Notes: generated by a model not told the origin, from the letters alone. DNA of 64,000 nucleotides from Carnimonas bestiolae (GCF_051251125.1 NZ_JBPCZL010000013.1), one strand, 5' to 3'; positions 44,405 through 53,977 are shown, counted from the stretch's first letter. Translations and numbers: made by a program.

Positions 44405-45327
44405 TGGCGCGGCGTCGTCGCGGACGTGATATCGACGGCGTGCTGCTGCTCGACAAGCCCAAAGGGCTTAGCTCCAATCAGGCGCTGGGTCGGGTTCGCT
44501 GGCTCTATCAGGCGGCCAAGGCAGGCCATACCGGCACGCTCGATCCGATGGCAACCGGTCTGCTGCCGGTGTGTCTGGGCGAAGCGACCAAGTTTTCTTC
44601 CTTTGCACTGGAAGCCGATAAAGGCTACATCGCGAGGGTTCAGCTTGGCGTGAGCACCGATAGCGGTGACGCTGAGGGCAAGGTGGTTGCCGAGCACTCG
44701 TTACCAGCGCTGAGCGAGTCGCTGCTGCGCAGCACGCTCGATGCGTTCAAAGGCGAAATAGAGCAAGTGCCGCCGATGTTTTCCGCGCTTAAGCACCAGG
44801 GCCGTCCACTCTACGAGCTGGCCCGCGAGGGCAAAGAGATTAAGCGTGCGCCGAGGCGTGTTACCCTGTATGATATTGCGCTTCGTGAGTTCGATATCGA
44901 GTCGGGCTGGTTCGACATTGAGGTGACCTGTAGCAAAGGCACCTATATTCGAACTCTGGCCATGGACATCGGCGAGAAGCTTGGCTGTGGCGCGCACCTC
45001 ACGGCGCTGCGACGCACCAAAACCGGGCCTTTCGATGTATCATCGCTGCACTCGGTAGACGCCATCGAGGCGGCAGGCGATGCCCGCGATGGGTGGCTTT
45101 TGCCGGTGGATTGTCTGATCGACCATTTGCCGCGTCTTGATATCGACGCTGAGCGTGCCGCTAGGCTGGGTCTGGGGCAGCAGATCGATGCTGCTGAAGA
45201 TAGCGAGCTGCCGGCCGTCGACAGCACGGTAAGAATATACTGCGACGAACGCTTGTTAGGACTCGTCACAGTGACGGCGCAAGGGCTGTTGGCCCCGCGT
45301 CGTCTAATGCGCAGTAGCGTCGCCTGA
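44404..45327 (+). CDS. truB: tRNA pseudouridine-55 synthase TruB
   Basis: 307 residues. GVLLLDKPKGLSSNQAL, GHTGTLDPMATGLLPVCLGEATK with the catalytic Asp, and CSKGTYIRTLAMDIGEKLGCGAHL are the family motifs. It makes the T-loop pseudouridine of tRNAs. Confidence 0.97.
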   Translation: MARRRRGRDIDGVLLLDKPKGLSSNQALGRVRWLYQAAKAGHTGTLDPMATGLLPVCLGEATKFSSFALEADKGYIARVQLGVSTDSGDAEGKVVAEHSLPALSESLLRSTLDAFKGEIEQVPPMFSALKHQGRPLYELAREGKEIKRAPRRVTLYDIALREFDIESGWFDIEVTCSKGTYIRTLAMDIGEKLGCGAHLTALRRTKTGPFDVSSLHSVDAIEAAGDARDGWLLPVDCLIDHLPRLDIDAERAARLGLGQQIDAAEDSELPAVDSTVRIYCDERLLGLVTVTAQGLLAPRRLMRSSVA

Positions 45328-45432
45328 TTGCCAAGGCAATTCAGGCGGGGTACTGCCTTCGCGGAAGACTGCAAATATGCGTGGTCTTCGACACTCTGCT
45401 TTTTTCAAAGCATATTGATTTGGAGAAACATC

Positions 45433-45702
45433 ATGGCACTTACTGCCGAGCGTAAAGCTGAAATCGTCAAGGAATTCGGTACCGGCGAAAACGACACCGG
45501 TTCCCCCGAAGTTCAGGTTGCCCTGCTGTCGGCCAACATCGACGGCCTGCAGGAGCACTTCAAGGACCACAAACAGGATTTCCATTCCCGTCGTGGCCTG
45601 ATCCGCATGGTTAGCCAGCGTCGTAAGCTGCTCGACTACCTCAAAGGTAAAAACTTCGAGCGCTACCAGAGCTTGATCAAACGCCTTGGCCTGCGTCGCT
45701 AA
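45433..45702 (+). CDS. rpsO: Ribosomal protein S15
   Basis: 89 residues from MALTAERKAEIVKEFGTGENDTGSPEVQVALL, ending QSLIKRLGLRR, the standard S15 length. It binds the central 16S domain and bridges the subunits. The ATG follows GGAG. A frame open to 45328 would add 35 unrelated residues from the truB-rpsO leader. An intrinsic terminator follows. Confidence 0.98.
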   Translation: MALTAERKAEIVKEFGTGENDTGSPEVQVALLSANIDGLQEHFKDHKQDFHSRRGLIRMVSQRRKLLDYLKGKNFERYQSLIKRLGLRR

Positions 45703-45724
45703 TCGCGCGCCAATGCACCAAAAA

Positions 45725-45750
45725 GGCAGCCCTTGTGGCTGCCTTTTTTT
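45725..45750 (+). terminator. Intrinsic terminator after rpsO
   Basis: GGCAGCC, loop CTTGT, GGCTGCC, then seven T. pnp beyond it therefore needs readthrough or its own promoter. Confidence 0.93.
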
Positions 45751-45890
45751 ATGCGAATGTCGTGAAGAAATTGTCGGTAGTTCTCCCTAGTGTGCCGCGT
45801 AATCAGGCATTCACGCCTCAGCCTCACACCTACCGCCTGAGGTGATCCATGAGGTATCGCGGCAAGTACGCAAAATAAAGGTTGAAAGCG

Positions 45891-45908
45891 GGTGTCGTCA
45901 GTGACACC
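45891..45908 (+). promoter_or_regulatory. Hairpin in the pnp leader
   Basis: GGTGTC and GACACC pair around GTCAGT, 83 bases before pnp. In E. coli the pnp leader folds into a stem cut by RNase III for autoregulation; this could be part of such a leader. The rest of 45752-45990 shows no gene. Confidence 0.35.
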
Positions 45909-45990
45909 GATGCCCCTCTCCTCTAAGATAATGCCGAGCGCATAAAACGCGAACACGATAGAAAAATAGATATTGTTTAAGGAATTCAGA

Positions 45991-48120
45991 GTGAATCCTG
46001 TTTCGAAAACTTTCCAGTATGGCGGTAAAACCGTCACGCTGGAGACTGGCCGCGTGGCCCGTCAAGCTACCGGTAGTGTCATGATCACTATCGATAACAC
46101 TGCCGTTCTTTGTACCGTCGTCGCTCGCAAGGACGTCAAGGCAGATCAGGACTTCTTCCCGCTGTCCGTGCACTACCAGGAAAAAACCTACGCAGTAGGC
46201 AAAATTCCCGGAGGCTTCTTCAAACGTGAAGGGCGTCCCACCGAGAAAGAAACGCTCACTTCGCGTCTTATCGATCGCCCGATTCGCCCGCTGTTCCCCA
46301 AAGGCTTCATGAATGAAGTGCAGATCATCTGCACGGTCATGTCAGCCGATAAGCAAAACGATCCCGATATTGCTGCCATGCTGGGCACCTCAGCGGCGCT
46401 GGCAATTAGCGGCGTGCCCTTCAGCGGCCCGATCGGCGCGGCCCGCGTGGCCTTCACCGAAGACCGTGGCTATTTCATCAACCCGACGCAGGACGAACTG
46501 GCGGGTTCCGAGCTGGACATGGTGGTTGCCGGCACCGATAAAGCGGTGCTGATGGTAGAGTCCGAGGCCAAGGAGCTCTCCGAAGACGAGATGCTGGGTG
46601 CGGTGCTTTTCGCCCATCAGGAAATGCAGACGGCCATCTCGGCCATCAAGGAATTTGCGGCTGAAGGCAGCAAGCCTGCCTGGCAGTGGCAGCCAGCAGC
46701 GGTAGACACCTCACTCAAGGACGCGCTGTCCGTTGGCTTTGAAGCCAAGGTCGGCGAAGCCTATCGCATCACCGATAAGCTCAAGCGTCAGGATGCGGTT
46801 GCTGCGCTCAAGCAGGAAGCCATCCAGCTGCTCGCGCATGGTGATAACAGCCAGTATGGCGAAGGCGATGTGGCCGGTGCCTTTGCATCGTTGGAAAAGC
46901 GCGTAGTGCGCGAGCGTGTACTGGCCGGTGAACCGCGTATCGACGGTCGTGATCACCGTACCGTGCGCCCATTGGATATTGCCGTTGGCGTGCTACCGCG
47001 CACCCATGGCTCTGCCATGTTTACCCGTGGCGAAACCCAGGCCATTGTTACCACCACACTGGGCACGCTGAAAGAGTCGCAACTGATCGAAGGGCTTCAC
47101 GGTGAGCATCGTGATCGCTTCCTGTTCCACTATAACTTCCCTCCTTACAGCGTAGGGGAAGCAGGCTTCTTCGGCTCGCCCAAACGCCGTGAGATCGGGC
47201 ATGGTCGTCTTGCCAAGCGTGGCGTGGCGGCCATGATGCCGAACGAGCAAGAGTGGCCTTACACGGTGCGTGTAGTTTCTGAAATCACCGAGTCCAACGG
47301 CTCAAGCTCGATGGCTTCCGTATGCGGTGCATCGCTGGCGCTGATGGACGCTGGCGTGCCGGTCAAAGCGCCGGTTGCCGGTATCGCGATGGGATTGGTC
47401 AAGGATGGCGAGCGCTTCGCCGTATTGACCGACATCCTGGGCGACGAAGATCACCTCGGCGACATGGACTTCAAGGTGGCCGGTTCGATTAACGGTGTGA
47501 CTGCGCTGCAGATGGACATCAAAATCGAAGGCATTAACGAAGCCATCATGGAGCAAGCACTCGACCAGGCCTACGAAGCTCGTCAGCATATCCTTGCCCA
47601 AATGAATGATGTGATCAGTGCTGGCCGCAGCGAAGTGTCCGATAACGCGCCTGCGATGGTCACCATGCAGATCGCTACCGACAAGATTCGCGATGTAATC
47701 GGTAAGGGCGGCGCTACCATCCGTCAGATTTGCGAAGACACCGGTGCATCCATCGATATTCAGGACGATGGCAGTGTGCGCATCTATGCCGAAAGCAAGG
47801 AAGGCTCGCGCAAGGCCGTTGAAACCATCGAAGGCATCGTTGCCGAGCCTGAGATCGGTCGTCTGTATCGCGGTAAAGTGGCACGTCTAGCCGACTTCGG
47901 TGCCTTCGTTACCTTCATGCCGGGCACCGATGGTCTTGTGCATATCTCACAGATCGTGCCGGAGCGCGTTAACGACGTGAAGGACTACCTCAGCGAAGGC
48001 CAGATGGTCACGGTCAAGGTACTCGATATCGACAACCGCAACCGCGTTAAACTCTCTATCAAGGAAATCACTCCTGAAGAGAAAGCGGCGTTTGAAGCCG
48101 AACTGGCTGAAAACGACTAA
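45991..48120 (+). CDS. pnp: Polynucleotide phosphorylase
   Basis: 709 residues from the GTG at 45991, with AAGGA eight bases before. Two RNase PH domains (FKREGRPTEKETLTSRLIDRP in the first; GEAGFFGSPKRREIGHGRLAKRG in the second) are followed by a KH domain (IRDVIGKGGATIRQI) and an S1 domain (LYRGKVARLADFGAFV). It degrades RNA 3' to 5' with phosphate in the degradosome. The earlier TTG at 45973 lacks a good ribosome binding site. Confidence 0.98.
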   Translation: MNPVSKTFQYGGKTVTLETGRVARQATGSVMITIDNTAVLCTVVARKDVKADQDFFPLSVHYQEKTYAVGKIPGGFFKREGRPTEKETLTSRLIDRPIRPLFPKGFMNEVQIICTVMSADKQNDPDIAAMLGTSAALAISGVPFSGPIGAARVAFTEDRGYFINPTQDELAGSELDMVVAGTDKAVLMVESEAKELSEDEMLGAVLFAHQEMQTAISAIKEFAAEGSKPAWQWQPAAVDTSLKDALSVGFEAKVGEAYRITDKLKRQDAVAALKQEAIQLLAHGDNSQYGEGDVAGAFASLEKRVVRERVLAGEPRIDGRDHRTVRPLDIAVGVLPRTHGSAMFTRGETQAIVTTTLGTLKESQLIEGLHGEHRDRFLFHYNFPPYSVGEAGFFGSPKRREIGHGRLAKRGVAAMMPNEQEWPYTVRVVSEITESNGSSSMASVCGASLALMDAGVPVKAPVAGIAMGLVKDGERFAVLTDILGDEDHLGDMDFKVAGSINGVTALQMDIKIEGINEAIMEQALDQAYEARQHILAQMNDVISAGRSEVSDNAPAMVTMQIATDKIRDVIGKGGATIRQICEDTGASIDIQDDGSVRIYAESKEGSRKAVETIEGIVAEPEIGRLYRGKVARLADFGAFVTFMPGTDGLVHISQIVPERVNDVKDYLSEGQMVTVKVLDIDNRNRVKLSIKEITPEEKAAFEAELAEND

Positions 48121-48148
48121 GACTCGAATGCTTATCTGGCATTAAGAT

Positions 48149-48179
48149 AAAGCCCCACAGGTTTACCTGTGGGGCTTTT
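48149..48179 (+). terminator. Intrinsic terminator after pnp
   Basis: AAAGCCCCACAGGT and ACCTGTGGGGCTTT form a 14-bp stem with a two-base tip, then TTT. Confidence 0.92.
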
Positions 48180-48334
48180 GCATAAACCCGACGGCGATTG
48201 TTGTAAGCTTTTCCAGCTCAGCTGCCGGGTGTGGATAAGCAGTCGGTTAACGGCAGCGTTTGAAATTGGTATCAGGATGACGTGAGCGTCATGCTCGTGC
48301 GCTACACACCTCGTTGGATTTAATTAAGACCCGC

Positions 48335-49714
48335 ATGAACGAACAAACAACAGATTCTCAGCAGAATCTCCAAAAGAGTATGCAAACACGCCACATGGTG
48401 ATGTTGGCGCTGGGGGGCGTGATTGGTACAGGGCTGTTCCTCAGCTCGGGATATTCGATCAACCAGGCCGGCCCACTGGGAGCGCTGCTCGCGTACATGA
48501 TCGGCGCGCTGGTCATGTATCTGGTCATGTCCTGTCTGGGGGAACTGGCGGTACAGATTCCCGAAACCGGCTCATTCAGCGTTTACGCTGCCCGATATCT
48601 GGGCCCCGGAACTGGTTATACGGTCGCTTGGCTGTATTGGCTCACGTGGGCAGTGGCCATCGGCTCTGAGTTTATTGGCGCCGGTTCGCTGATGCGGAAA
48701 TGGTTTCCTGACGTGCCGGTCGGGGTATGGTGCGCGGTGTTTGCGGCCGCAATTTTCGTTATCAATTCGATTTCGGCCCGCACCTTTGCTGAGACAGAAT
48801 TCTGGTTGTCGATCATCAAAGTGGCCACCGTAATTGTCTTCCTGATTGTTGGTGCCGGCATATTGCTGGGGTTCTCTCACTACCAGGCGCCGGGCTTCTC
48901 CAACTTCACGCGAGAGGGATTATTTCCCACCGGCAGTTGGTCGATGATCATGACCTTGCTATTGGTGCTGTTTGCCTTCTCAGGCTCCGAACTAGTGGCG
49001 GTAGCCGCAGGGGAAGCCAAAAATCCGCAGCAGGATCTCAAGAAAGCCATTCGCATGACCATTGTGCGATTGTCCATCTTCTTTATCGGTACCGTGCTGG
49101 TGCTGGCGATGCTGATTCCGCGTGAGCAGGCTGGCGTCGATCAAAGTGCCTTCGTCATGGTGTTCGATATGGCCGGCATTCCCTACGCAGGCGATATCGT
49201 TAATTTCGTGATCATTACGGCGATGCTCTCAGCGGCTAACTCAGGGCTCTATGCGGCCTCGCGCATGCTGTGGACACTGGGCGATCAAGGCTTTATCGCG
49301 CGCCGCTATGCGCGTCTAACGCGCAAGGGCATCCCGCTGAATGCGGTGATTGTCAGTATGATTGGTGCGTTTGCTTCGTTGGCGAGCAGTATCTATGCGC
49401 CCAACACTGTCTATCTGGCGCTGCTGTCGATCTCTGGGCTGGCAGCCGTGCTGGTGTGGATGAGCATTGCGGCGGCACAAATGATGTTCCGACGTGAGTA
49501 CGTGCGTAATGGCGGGCGCGTGGAAGATCTTGGCTATCGGGTCAGGTGGTATCCGTTTATTCCCATTGCAGCATTAGTGGTATGCACTGCGTCACTGGTG
49601 GGGGTGGGATTCGATCCGGAACAGCGCATATCGCTCTATATTGGCATTCCGTTTGTCGCCTGGTGCTATCTGGTGTACTGGTGGAAACAGCGTAGGAATG
49701 CGCTGCGCGGCTAG
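48335..49714 (+). CDS. Amino-acid permease, APC superfamily (LysP/MmuP-like)
   Basis: 459 residues with about 12 hydrophobic segments. MLALGGVIGTGLFLSSGYSINQAGPLGALLAYMIGALVMYLVM is the conserved first two helices of amino-acid transporter (AAT) permeases, and FAFSGSELVAVAAGEAKNPQ is the later signature. It imports an amino acid by proton symport; the closest feel is to lysine or S-methylmethionine permeases, but substrate is not decided. The ATG at 48335 is preferred to a TTG at 48314; neither has a strong ribosome binding site. It stands alone between two terminators. Confidence 0.85.
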   Translation: MNEQTTDSQQNLQKSMQTRHMVMLALGGVIGTGLFLSSGYSINQAGPLGALLAYMIGALVMYLVMSCLGELAVQIPETGSFSVYAARYLGPGTGYTVAWLYWLTWAVAIGSEFIGAGSLMRKWFPDVPVGVWCAVFAAAIFVINSISARTFAETEFWLSIIKVATVIVFLIVGAGILLGFSHYQAPGFSNFTREGLFPTGSWSMIMTLLLVLFAFSGSELVAVAAGEAKNPQQDLKKAIRMTIVRLSIFFIGTVLVLAMLIPREQAGVDQSAFVMVFDMAGIPYAGDIVNFVIITAMLSAANSGLYAASRMLWTLGDQGFIARRYARLTRKGIPLNAVIVSMIGAFASLASSIYAPNTVYLALLSISGLAAVLVWMSIAAAQMMFRREYVRNGGRVEDLGYRVRWYPFIPIAALVVCTASLVGVGFDPEQRISLYIGIPFVAWCYLVYWWKQRRNALRG

Positions 49715-49765
49715 ACCAATACGCCCACTGCAGTGGGAGTAAATCTCGCCATCCAGCTATATGCG

Positions 49766-49806
49766 ATGCCCCTGCATACCGTGCGATAAACGGTATGCAG
49801 GGGCAT
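49766..49806. terminator. Long bidirectional terminator between permease and panC
   Basis: ATGCCCCTGCATACCGT pairs perfectly over 17 bases with ACGGTATGCAGGGGCAT around GCGATAA. It serves the convergent permease and pan operons. Confidence 0.88.
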
Positions 49807-49906
49807 TCTTTATGTGGAAGACCCGCGCGCGGCGAGCCCTATACGCTAGGCACCACAGGCCTATCGTTGGCCAGGGCTGAATGTTTCGGCTGCGACGTGA
49901 ACACCG

Positions 49907-50764
49907 TCAAGCGACGACGGAGGTCAGCGTGACTTCCAGATTATCGATCAAGCGGGTTGCACCCAACCATACGGCAACCAGCAGCACTAGCTCGCGCGCA
50001 TCGCTGCTAATTGGTGCGAGGTTGACGTCGCGACACTCCAGGTAATCCAACGTAAAACCATCGCTTTCGAGTCGCTGTCGTCCTGCGATAAGTGCACATT
50101 CAACATCGCCGGACTGTCGCATGCTGTCGGCAATTTCATTCAAGCGTTGGCGTATCAATGCCGCCTGCTGGCGCTCCTCGCTGGCAAGGTAGCCGTTGCG
50201 TGAAGAGAGCGCTAAGCCGCGGGCATCGCGCACCGTATCAATGCCCACAATCGTGATCGGCATGTGCAGATCGCTCACCATCTTGCGAATCACGGCAAGC
50301 TGCTGATAGTCCTTCTTGCCGAATAGCGCGACATCGGGCCAGATAATGTGAAACAGAATCGAGACGACCGAGGACACCCCGTCGAAGTGAGTAGGGCGCG
50401 AGCCAGCGCATAAGCCCTCGGACACCGCCGGTACATGAACGCGGGTGAGGTTCTCAAGACCGTTGGGGTAGATCTCCTTTGCTGTTGGCGCAAACAGCAG
50501 GTCACAGCCGTTGTCAGCCAGCTGCTGGCGATCGTTTTCCAGGGTACGTGGATAGCGGTCGTAGTCTTCGTTGGGACCAAACTGGGTGGGATTAACGAAG
50601 ATCGACGCCACAACCACATCCGCGTGGCGACGAGCTTCTCTCACTAGCGTCAAATGCCCTTCGTGAAGGTTGCCCATGGTAGGCACCAGCGCAATGCGCT
50701 GGTGACGTTGACGGGCATTGGCAAGGTGGTCGCGAATATCGCTAATGGTGGTAATCAATTGCAT
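49907..50764 (-). CDS. panC: Pantothenate synthetase PanC
   Basis: 285 residues. PTMGNLHEGHLTLV is the HxGH nucleotide-binding motif, and FGKKDYQQL and SSRNGYL are the KMSKS-like and substrate regions. It joins pantoate and beta-alanine with ATP. It is last in the pcnB-folK-panB-panC run, 18 bases after panB. Confidence 0.96.
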   Translation of the reverse strand: MQLITTISDIRDHLANARQRHQRIALVPTMGNLHEGHLTLVREARRHADVVVASIFVNPTQFGPNEDYDRYPRTLENDRQQLADNGCDLLFAPTAKEIYPNGLENLTRVHVPAVSEGLCAGSRPTHFDGVSSVVSILFHIIWPDVALFGKKDYQQLAVIRKMVSDLHMPITIVGIDTVRDARGLALSSRNGYLASEERQQAALIRQRLNEIADSMRQSGDVECALIAGRQRLESDGFTLDYLECRDVNLAPISSDARELVLLVAVWLGATRLIDNLEVTLTSVVA

Positions 50765-50782
50765 GGGACAGTGTCCGGAGGG

Positions 50783-51574
50783 TTAAAAACAGTGCTCTTC
50801 GGCGGGAAATTCATGGCTGATAACCGCCTCGCGATAAGCGGCGAACGCATCGGCAATGGAAGCTTCGCCAAACAGGAAGTTTTTTACGAAGCGTGGCACG
50901 CGGCCTTGGGTAACGCCTAGCACGTCGTGCATCACCAGAATCTGACCGTCAACGTCTGGCCCTGCGCCGATGCCGATAACGGGTATCGCCAGCGCATCAC
51001 GTACCTCCTGCGCTAACGCGCGTGGCACACACTCCAACAGCACCAGCGCCGCACCGGCTTCTTCGAGCGCCAGCGCATCGTCGATAATTCGCTGCGCGTC
51101 ATCGGGATCGCGCCCCTGTACGCGGTAGCCGCCAAACGCGTTCACGTGCTGCGGCGTCAGCCCCATGTGGGCACACACCGGAATACCGCGCTGTGCCAGC
51201 GCTTCAACGCCTTCTGCCATCCAACCATTGCCCTCAATTTTCACGACCTGGGCTCCCGCACGTATCAGCGTAGCGGCGTTGTTTAGTAGTTCAGACAGGC
51301 TGGCATCCGCCATGAAAGGAAGGTCAGCCATAATCAGGCTGTCGACATTGGCGCGCGCCACGCATTGCGTGTGATAGGCAATCTGCTCAACCGTTACCGG
51401 CAGGGTGGATGAGTGGCCTTGCAGTACCATGCCGAGCGAATCACCGACCAGCAGTACTTCGATGCCAGCATCACTGGCCACGCGGGCGAAAGTGGCGTCG
51501 TAGGCCGTCAAACAGCTGAACGGGCGATTGGATTCGCGAAGTCCATTGAGGGTCGACAGCGTAATGGCAGACAT
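50783..51574 (-). CDS. panB: Ketopantoate hydroxymethyltransferase PanB
   Basis: 263 residues. TAYDATFARVASDAGIEVLLVGDSLGMVLQGH, VKIEGNGW and VCAHMGLTPQHVNAFGGY are the metal and substrate motifs. It uses methylene-tetrahydrofolate to make ketopantoate for coenzyme A. Adjacent to folK and panC, linking folate and pantothenate genes. Confidence 0.97.
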   Translation of the reverse strand: MSAITLSTLNGLRESNRPFSCLTAYDATFARVASDAGIEVLLVGDSLGMVLQGHSSTLPVTVEQIAYHTQCVARANVDSLIMADLPFMADASLSELLNNAATLIRAGAQVVKIEGNGWMAEGVEALAQRGIPVCAHMGLTPQHVNAFGGYRVQGRDPDDAQRIIDDALALEEAGAALVLLECVPRALAQEVRDALAIPVIGIGAGPDVDGQILVMHDVLGVTQGRVPRFVKNFLFGEASIADAFAAYREAVISHEFPAEEHCF

Positions 51575-51646
51575 AGTCAGTCTCTCGTGAAAGCGTAAAA
51601 AATGAGTGTAGAACGCTTGGGTAGGATGGAAAATAGCCTGAATTGC

Positions 51647-52159
51647 TTAGCGGGTCGCGTGAGACGAGATAACCTTTAATTGTGCACGGTCATCAAGGGG
51701 AACCAGCGTTGCCAAGGCACGCCCGTCGGGCAGCGTTGCGTGCGGTGCGATGTCCAACAGCGGTGCCCAGACAAACACGCGCCGTAGCATTTCGCGATGA
51801 GGAATTTCCAATCGGGGTGATAGCAGCGTCAGCCCATCATAAAGCAGCAGATCAAGATCCAGCGTACGCGGCCCCCAATGGCGCAGCCGTACGCGGCGCT
51901 GCTGTTGTTCCAAACGCTGCAGTTGATCGAGCAAGGCCAGCGGCGTGTAGGCGCTGTGAAGCTCAACCACCGCGTTAACGAAGTCGTCCTGATCCTGCGG
52001 ACCTACTGGGGTGCTGAGATAAAGCGGCGATTGCTTTACAACCCGACACAGCGGCAGCTGATCGAGTGCCGTTATGGCCTCGATCACGCGTGCGATAGGA
52101 TTATCCAGATTACTGCCCAGCCCGATAAACGCTCGATGGGCTAATAGTGAAGCGGTCAT
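51647..52159 (-). CDS. folK: Hydroxymethyl-dihydropterin pyrophosphokinase FolK
   Basis: 170 residues. AFIGLGSNLDNPIARV, QSPLYLSTPVGPQDQDDFVNAVVEL and RHWGPRTLDLDLLLYDG are the HPPK signatures, the last carrying the magnesium-binding Asp pair. It supplies the pterin for FolP. It begins 7 bases after pcnB ends. Confidence 0.96.
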   Translation of the reverse strand: MTASLLAHRAFIGLGSNLDNPIARVIEAITALDQLPLCRVVKQSPLYLSTPVGPQDQDDFVNAVVELHSAYTPLALLDQLQRLEQQQRRVRLRHWGPRTLDLDLLLYDGLTLLSPRLEIPHREMLRRVFVWAPLLDIAPHATLPDGRALATLVPLDDRAQLKVISSHATR

Positions 52160-52166
52160 GGCACGG

Positions 52167-53522
52167 TTATGACTTGGGCGTGCGACGACGCGGACGACGC
52201 CTGCGCGGTGGGGGCGGTGTCGGCATAGGGGGGATTTCTTCAGCGTCGCGCGGCGAGTGGGACACTTCCCTGATCATCGCTTCGCGTTCGCTTACCTCGG
52301 CCGTTTGATAGTGCTCCCACCAGTCTCCCAGGCCAGGCGCGATTTCGCCTGCCTGTTCGCGCAGCAGCAAGAAGTCGAAGGCCGCTCGGAAGCGCGGATG
52401 GGTAAGCGTTTGTTCGGCACGTTTGCCCTTGCGGCGTGGCAAGCGCAGCTGTAGTTCCCAGATATCGCGCATCGGGAAGCTGAATCGCTTGGGAATGGCG
52501 GTGTGCTGAATCTGTCGGCTGATCACCTGCTGCGATGCCTGCTGCTGCGCCTGTGCGTGCGGAGCACCTTCATGCATCGCCGCAATCGTGTCCATGACCA
52601 CGCCTGGCCATAGCAGCGCACCATACAAGAATGCCGGTGTGACCGCCTTGTCCTGTCGCACTCGCTCATCGGTATTAATCAACGCTTGCTCGACAAAGCG
52701 CTCGGCCCACGGCAACACGCTGAAGGCGTCGAAGGTGGCCGGAAACAGCATCGCGAACACGCCGCGTTCGCGCAGCGCCCGATAGGTAGCGAGCGCGGCA
52801 CCGTTTAGAAATAGCTTGAGCACTTCGTCGAACATGCGGGCCGCAGGAATTGACAGCAGCAACGGTGCCAACTCGTTGATCGGTTCGGCGGTGCGCGGCT
52901 CGATATCGAAGCCCAACTTGGCGGCAAAACGAATCGCACGCAGCATGCGCACTGGATCTTCACGATAGCGTCGCTCTGGATCGCCGATCAGTCGCACCCG
53001 CTGCTGCTCAAGATCGTTGATACCGTTGGCCCAATCGTGAATGGAGAGATCCGAGACGTCGTAATAGAGCGCGTTGATGGTGAAGTCGCGGCGCAGCGCG
53101 TCTTGATCGATGCTGCCCCATACGTTGTCGCGTAGCAGCATACCCGCGGCAGAGCGCTGCGAACGATGATCATCGTCTTCGTCATCATGAGTGCCGCGGA
53201 ACGTGGTCACCTCGATGATCTCGCGGCCGAATCTAACATGTACGATGCGGAAGCGGCGGCCAATAATCACTGCATTGCGAAACAGGGATTTCACCTGATC
53301 AGGCGTTGCATTGGTGGCGACGTCGAAATCCTTGGGATGTGCGCCGAGAAGCCCGTCACGCACGCATCCGCCCACCAGATACGATTCGTATCCAGAGCTG
53401 TTAAGACGTTGGAGAACCTTGATCGCGTTCTCGCTGAGCATGCTTCTCGAAAGAGAGTGCTCTGCACGAGAAAGTATTCGGGGTGCCGGTTGGGAGGGCT
53501 GGGAGCCTGCTTGGTTTTTCAA
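52167..53522 (-). CDS. pcnB: Poly(A) polymerase PcnB
   Basis: 451 residues from a TTG start. SYLVGGCVRDGLLGAHPKDFDVATNATPDQV is the nucleotidyltransferase site with the paired Asp, RRDFTINALYYD the conserved core motif, and RYREDPVRMLRAIRFAAKLGFDIEP the tRNA-nucleotidyltransferase/PAP region. The C-terminus is basic (PPPRRRRPRRRTPKS). It adds A tails that speed RNA decay. The start is not certain; AAAGG stands very close to the TTG. Immediately upstream lies the CrcZ-like RNA. Confidence 0.94.
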   Translation of the reverse strand: MKNQAGSQPSQPAPRILSRAEHSLSRSMLSENAIKVLQRLNSSGYESYLVGGCVRDGLLGAHPKDFDVATNATPDQVKSLFRNAVIIGRRFRIVHVRFGREIIEVTTFRGTHDDEDDDHRSQRSAAGMLLRDNVWGSIDQDALRRDFTINALYYDVSDLSIHDWANGINDLEQQRVRLIGDPERRYREDPVRMLRAIRFAAKLGFDIEPRTAEPINELAPLLLSIPAARMFDEVLKLFLNGAALATYRALRERGVFAMLFPATFDAFSVLPWAERFVEQALINTDERVRQDKAVTPAFLYGALLWPGVVMDTIAAMHEGAPHAQAQQQASQQVISRQIQHTAIPKRFSFPMRDIWELQLRLPRRKGKRAEQTLTHPRFRAAFDFLLLREQAGEIAPGLGDWWEHYQTAEVSEREAMIREVSHSPRDAEEIPPMPTPPPPRRRRPRRRTPKS

Positions 53523-53636
53523 ACCTTTATCGATGCCTGAAGTAATCGGGGTGCCGTGGGCACGTGACTAGATAGGCTCAGTTTAACCAAGGCGTCGGGG
53601 GTTGCAAAGTCACAGCTTGGGCTCTTTGGTGTCGTT

Positions 53637-53664
53637 AAATAAATAAGGAGGCTTGCGCCTCCTC
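53637..53664 (-). terminator. Intrinsic terminator of the CrcZ-like RNA
   Basis: On the minus strand GGAGGC, loop GCAA, GCCTCC, then TTATTTATTT. It ends transcription about 115 bases before pcnB and so separates the small RNA from the pcnB operon. Confidence 0.88.
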
Positions 53665-53966
53665 TATACCCACGCTGAGCAAAGTGTCTGTGCATGTTTG
53701 TCGAGCGGTAAACCTTGGGAAACAGTGCCATCGCCATTGTTGTTGTTATTGGCATCGGTTGGCGGAGCTATTGTTTTTGTTGTCGCCCGTTGCCCGATAG
53801 CCGTTACCCAAACTGACTCACTTTCCGCCCATCACTAAGCACCCTGTTGTTTTTGTTGGTGGTGCTCTTCATGCGTTGGAAGAGATATTATTTTTGTTGT
53901 TCTTCCGACACTCACCGATGCCTGATGTTGTTGTTGTTTCGGCAATCGCTGCTGTTCTTTTTCTTA
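53640..53966 (-). ncRNA. CrcZ-like CA-motif small RNA (probable Hfq/Crc-sequestering RNA)
   Basis: About 327 nt from a sigma-54-type start near 53966 to the terminator at 53640. It contains five A-rich motifs: AACAACAACAACA (53938-53926), AGAACAACAAAAATAATA (53903-53886), CCAACAAAAACAACAGG (53859-53843), GACAACAAAAACAATAG (53784-53768) and AATAACAACAACAAT (53750-53736). Three sit in loops of clear stems: 53948-53916 (7 bp with a bulge), 53906-53878 (GGAAGA/TCTTCC) and 53866-53838 (AGCACC/GGTGCT); the other two have weak 4-5 bp stems. Such AAC repeats bind the distal face of Hfq. In Pseudomonas CrcZ, with the same motifs and a sigma-54 promoter, lies between cbrB and pcnB and relieves carbon catabolite repression by titrating Hfq-Crc. 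Here the location before pcnB is kept although cbrAB are missing. No protein gene is credible in this stretch. Confidence 0.8.
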
Positions 53967-53977
53967 CTCGATATAAT

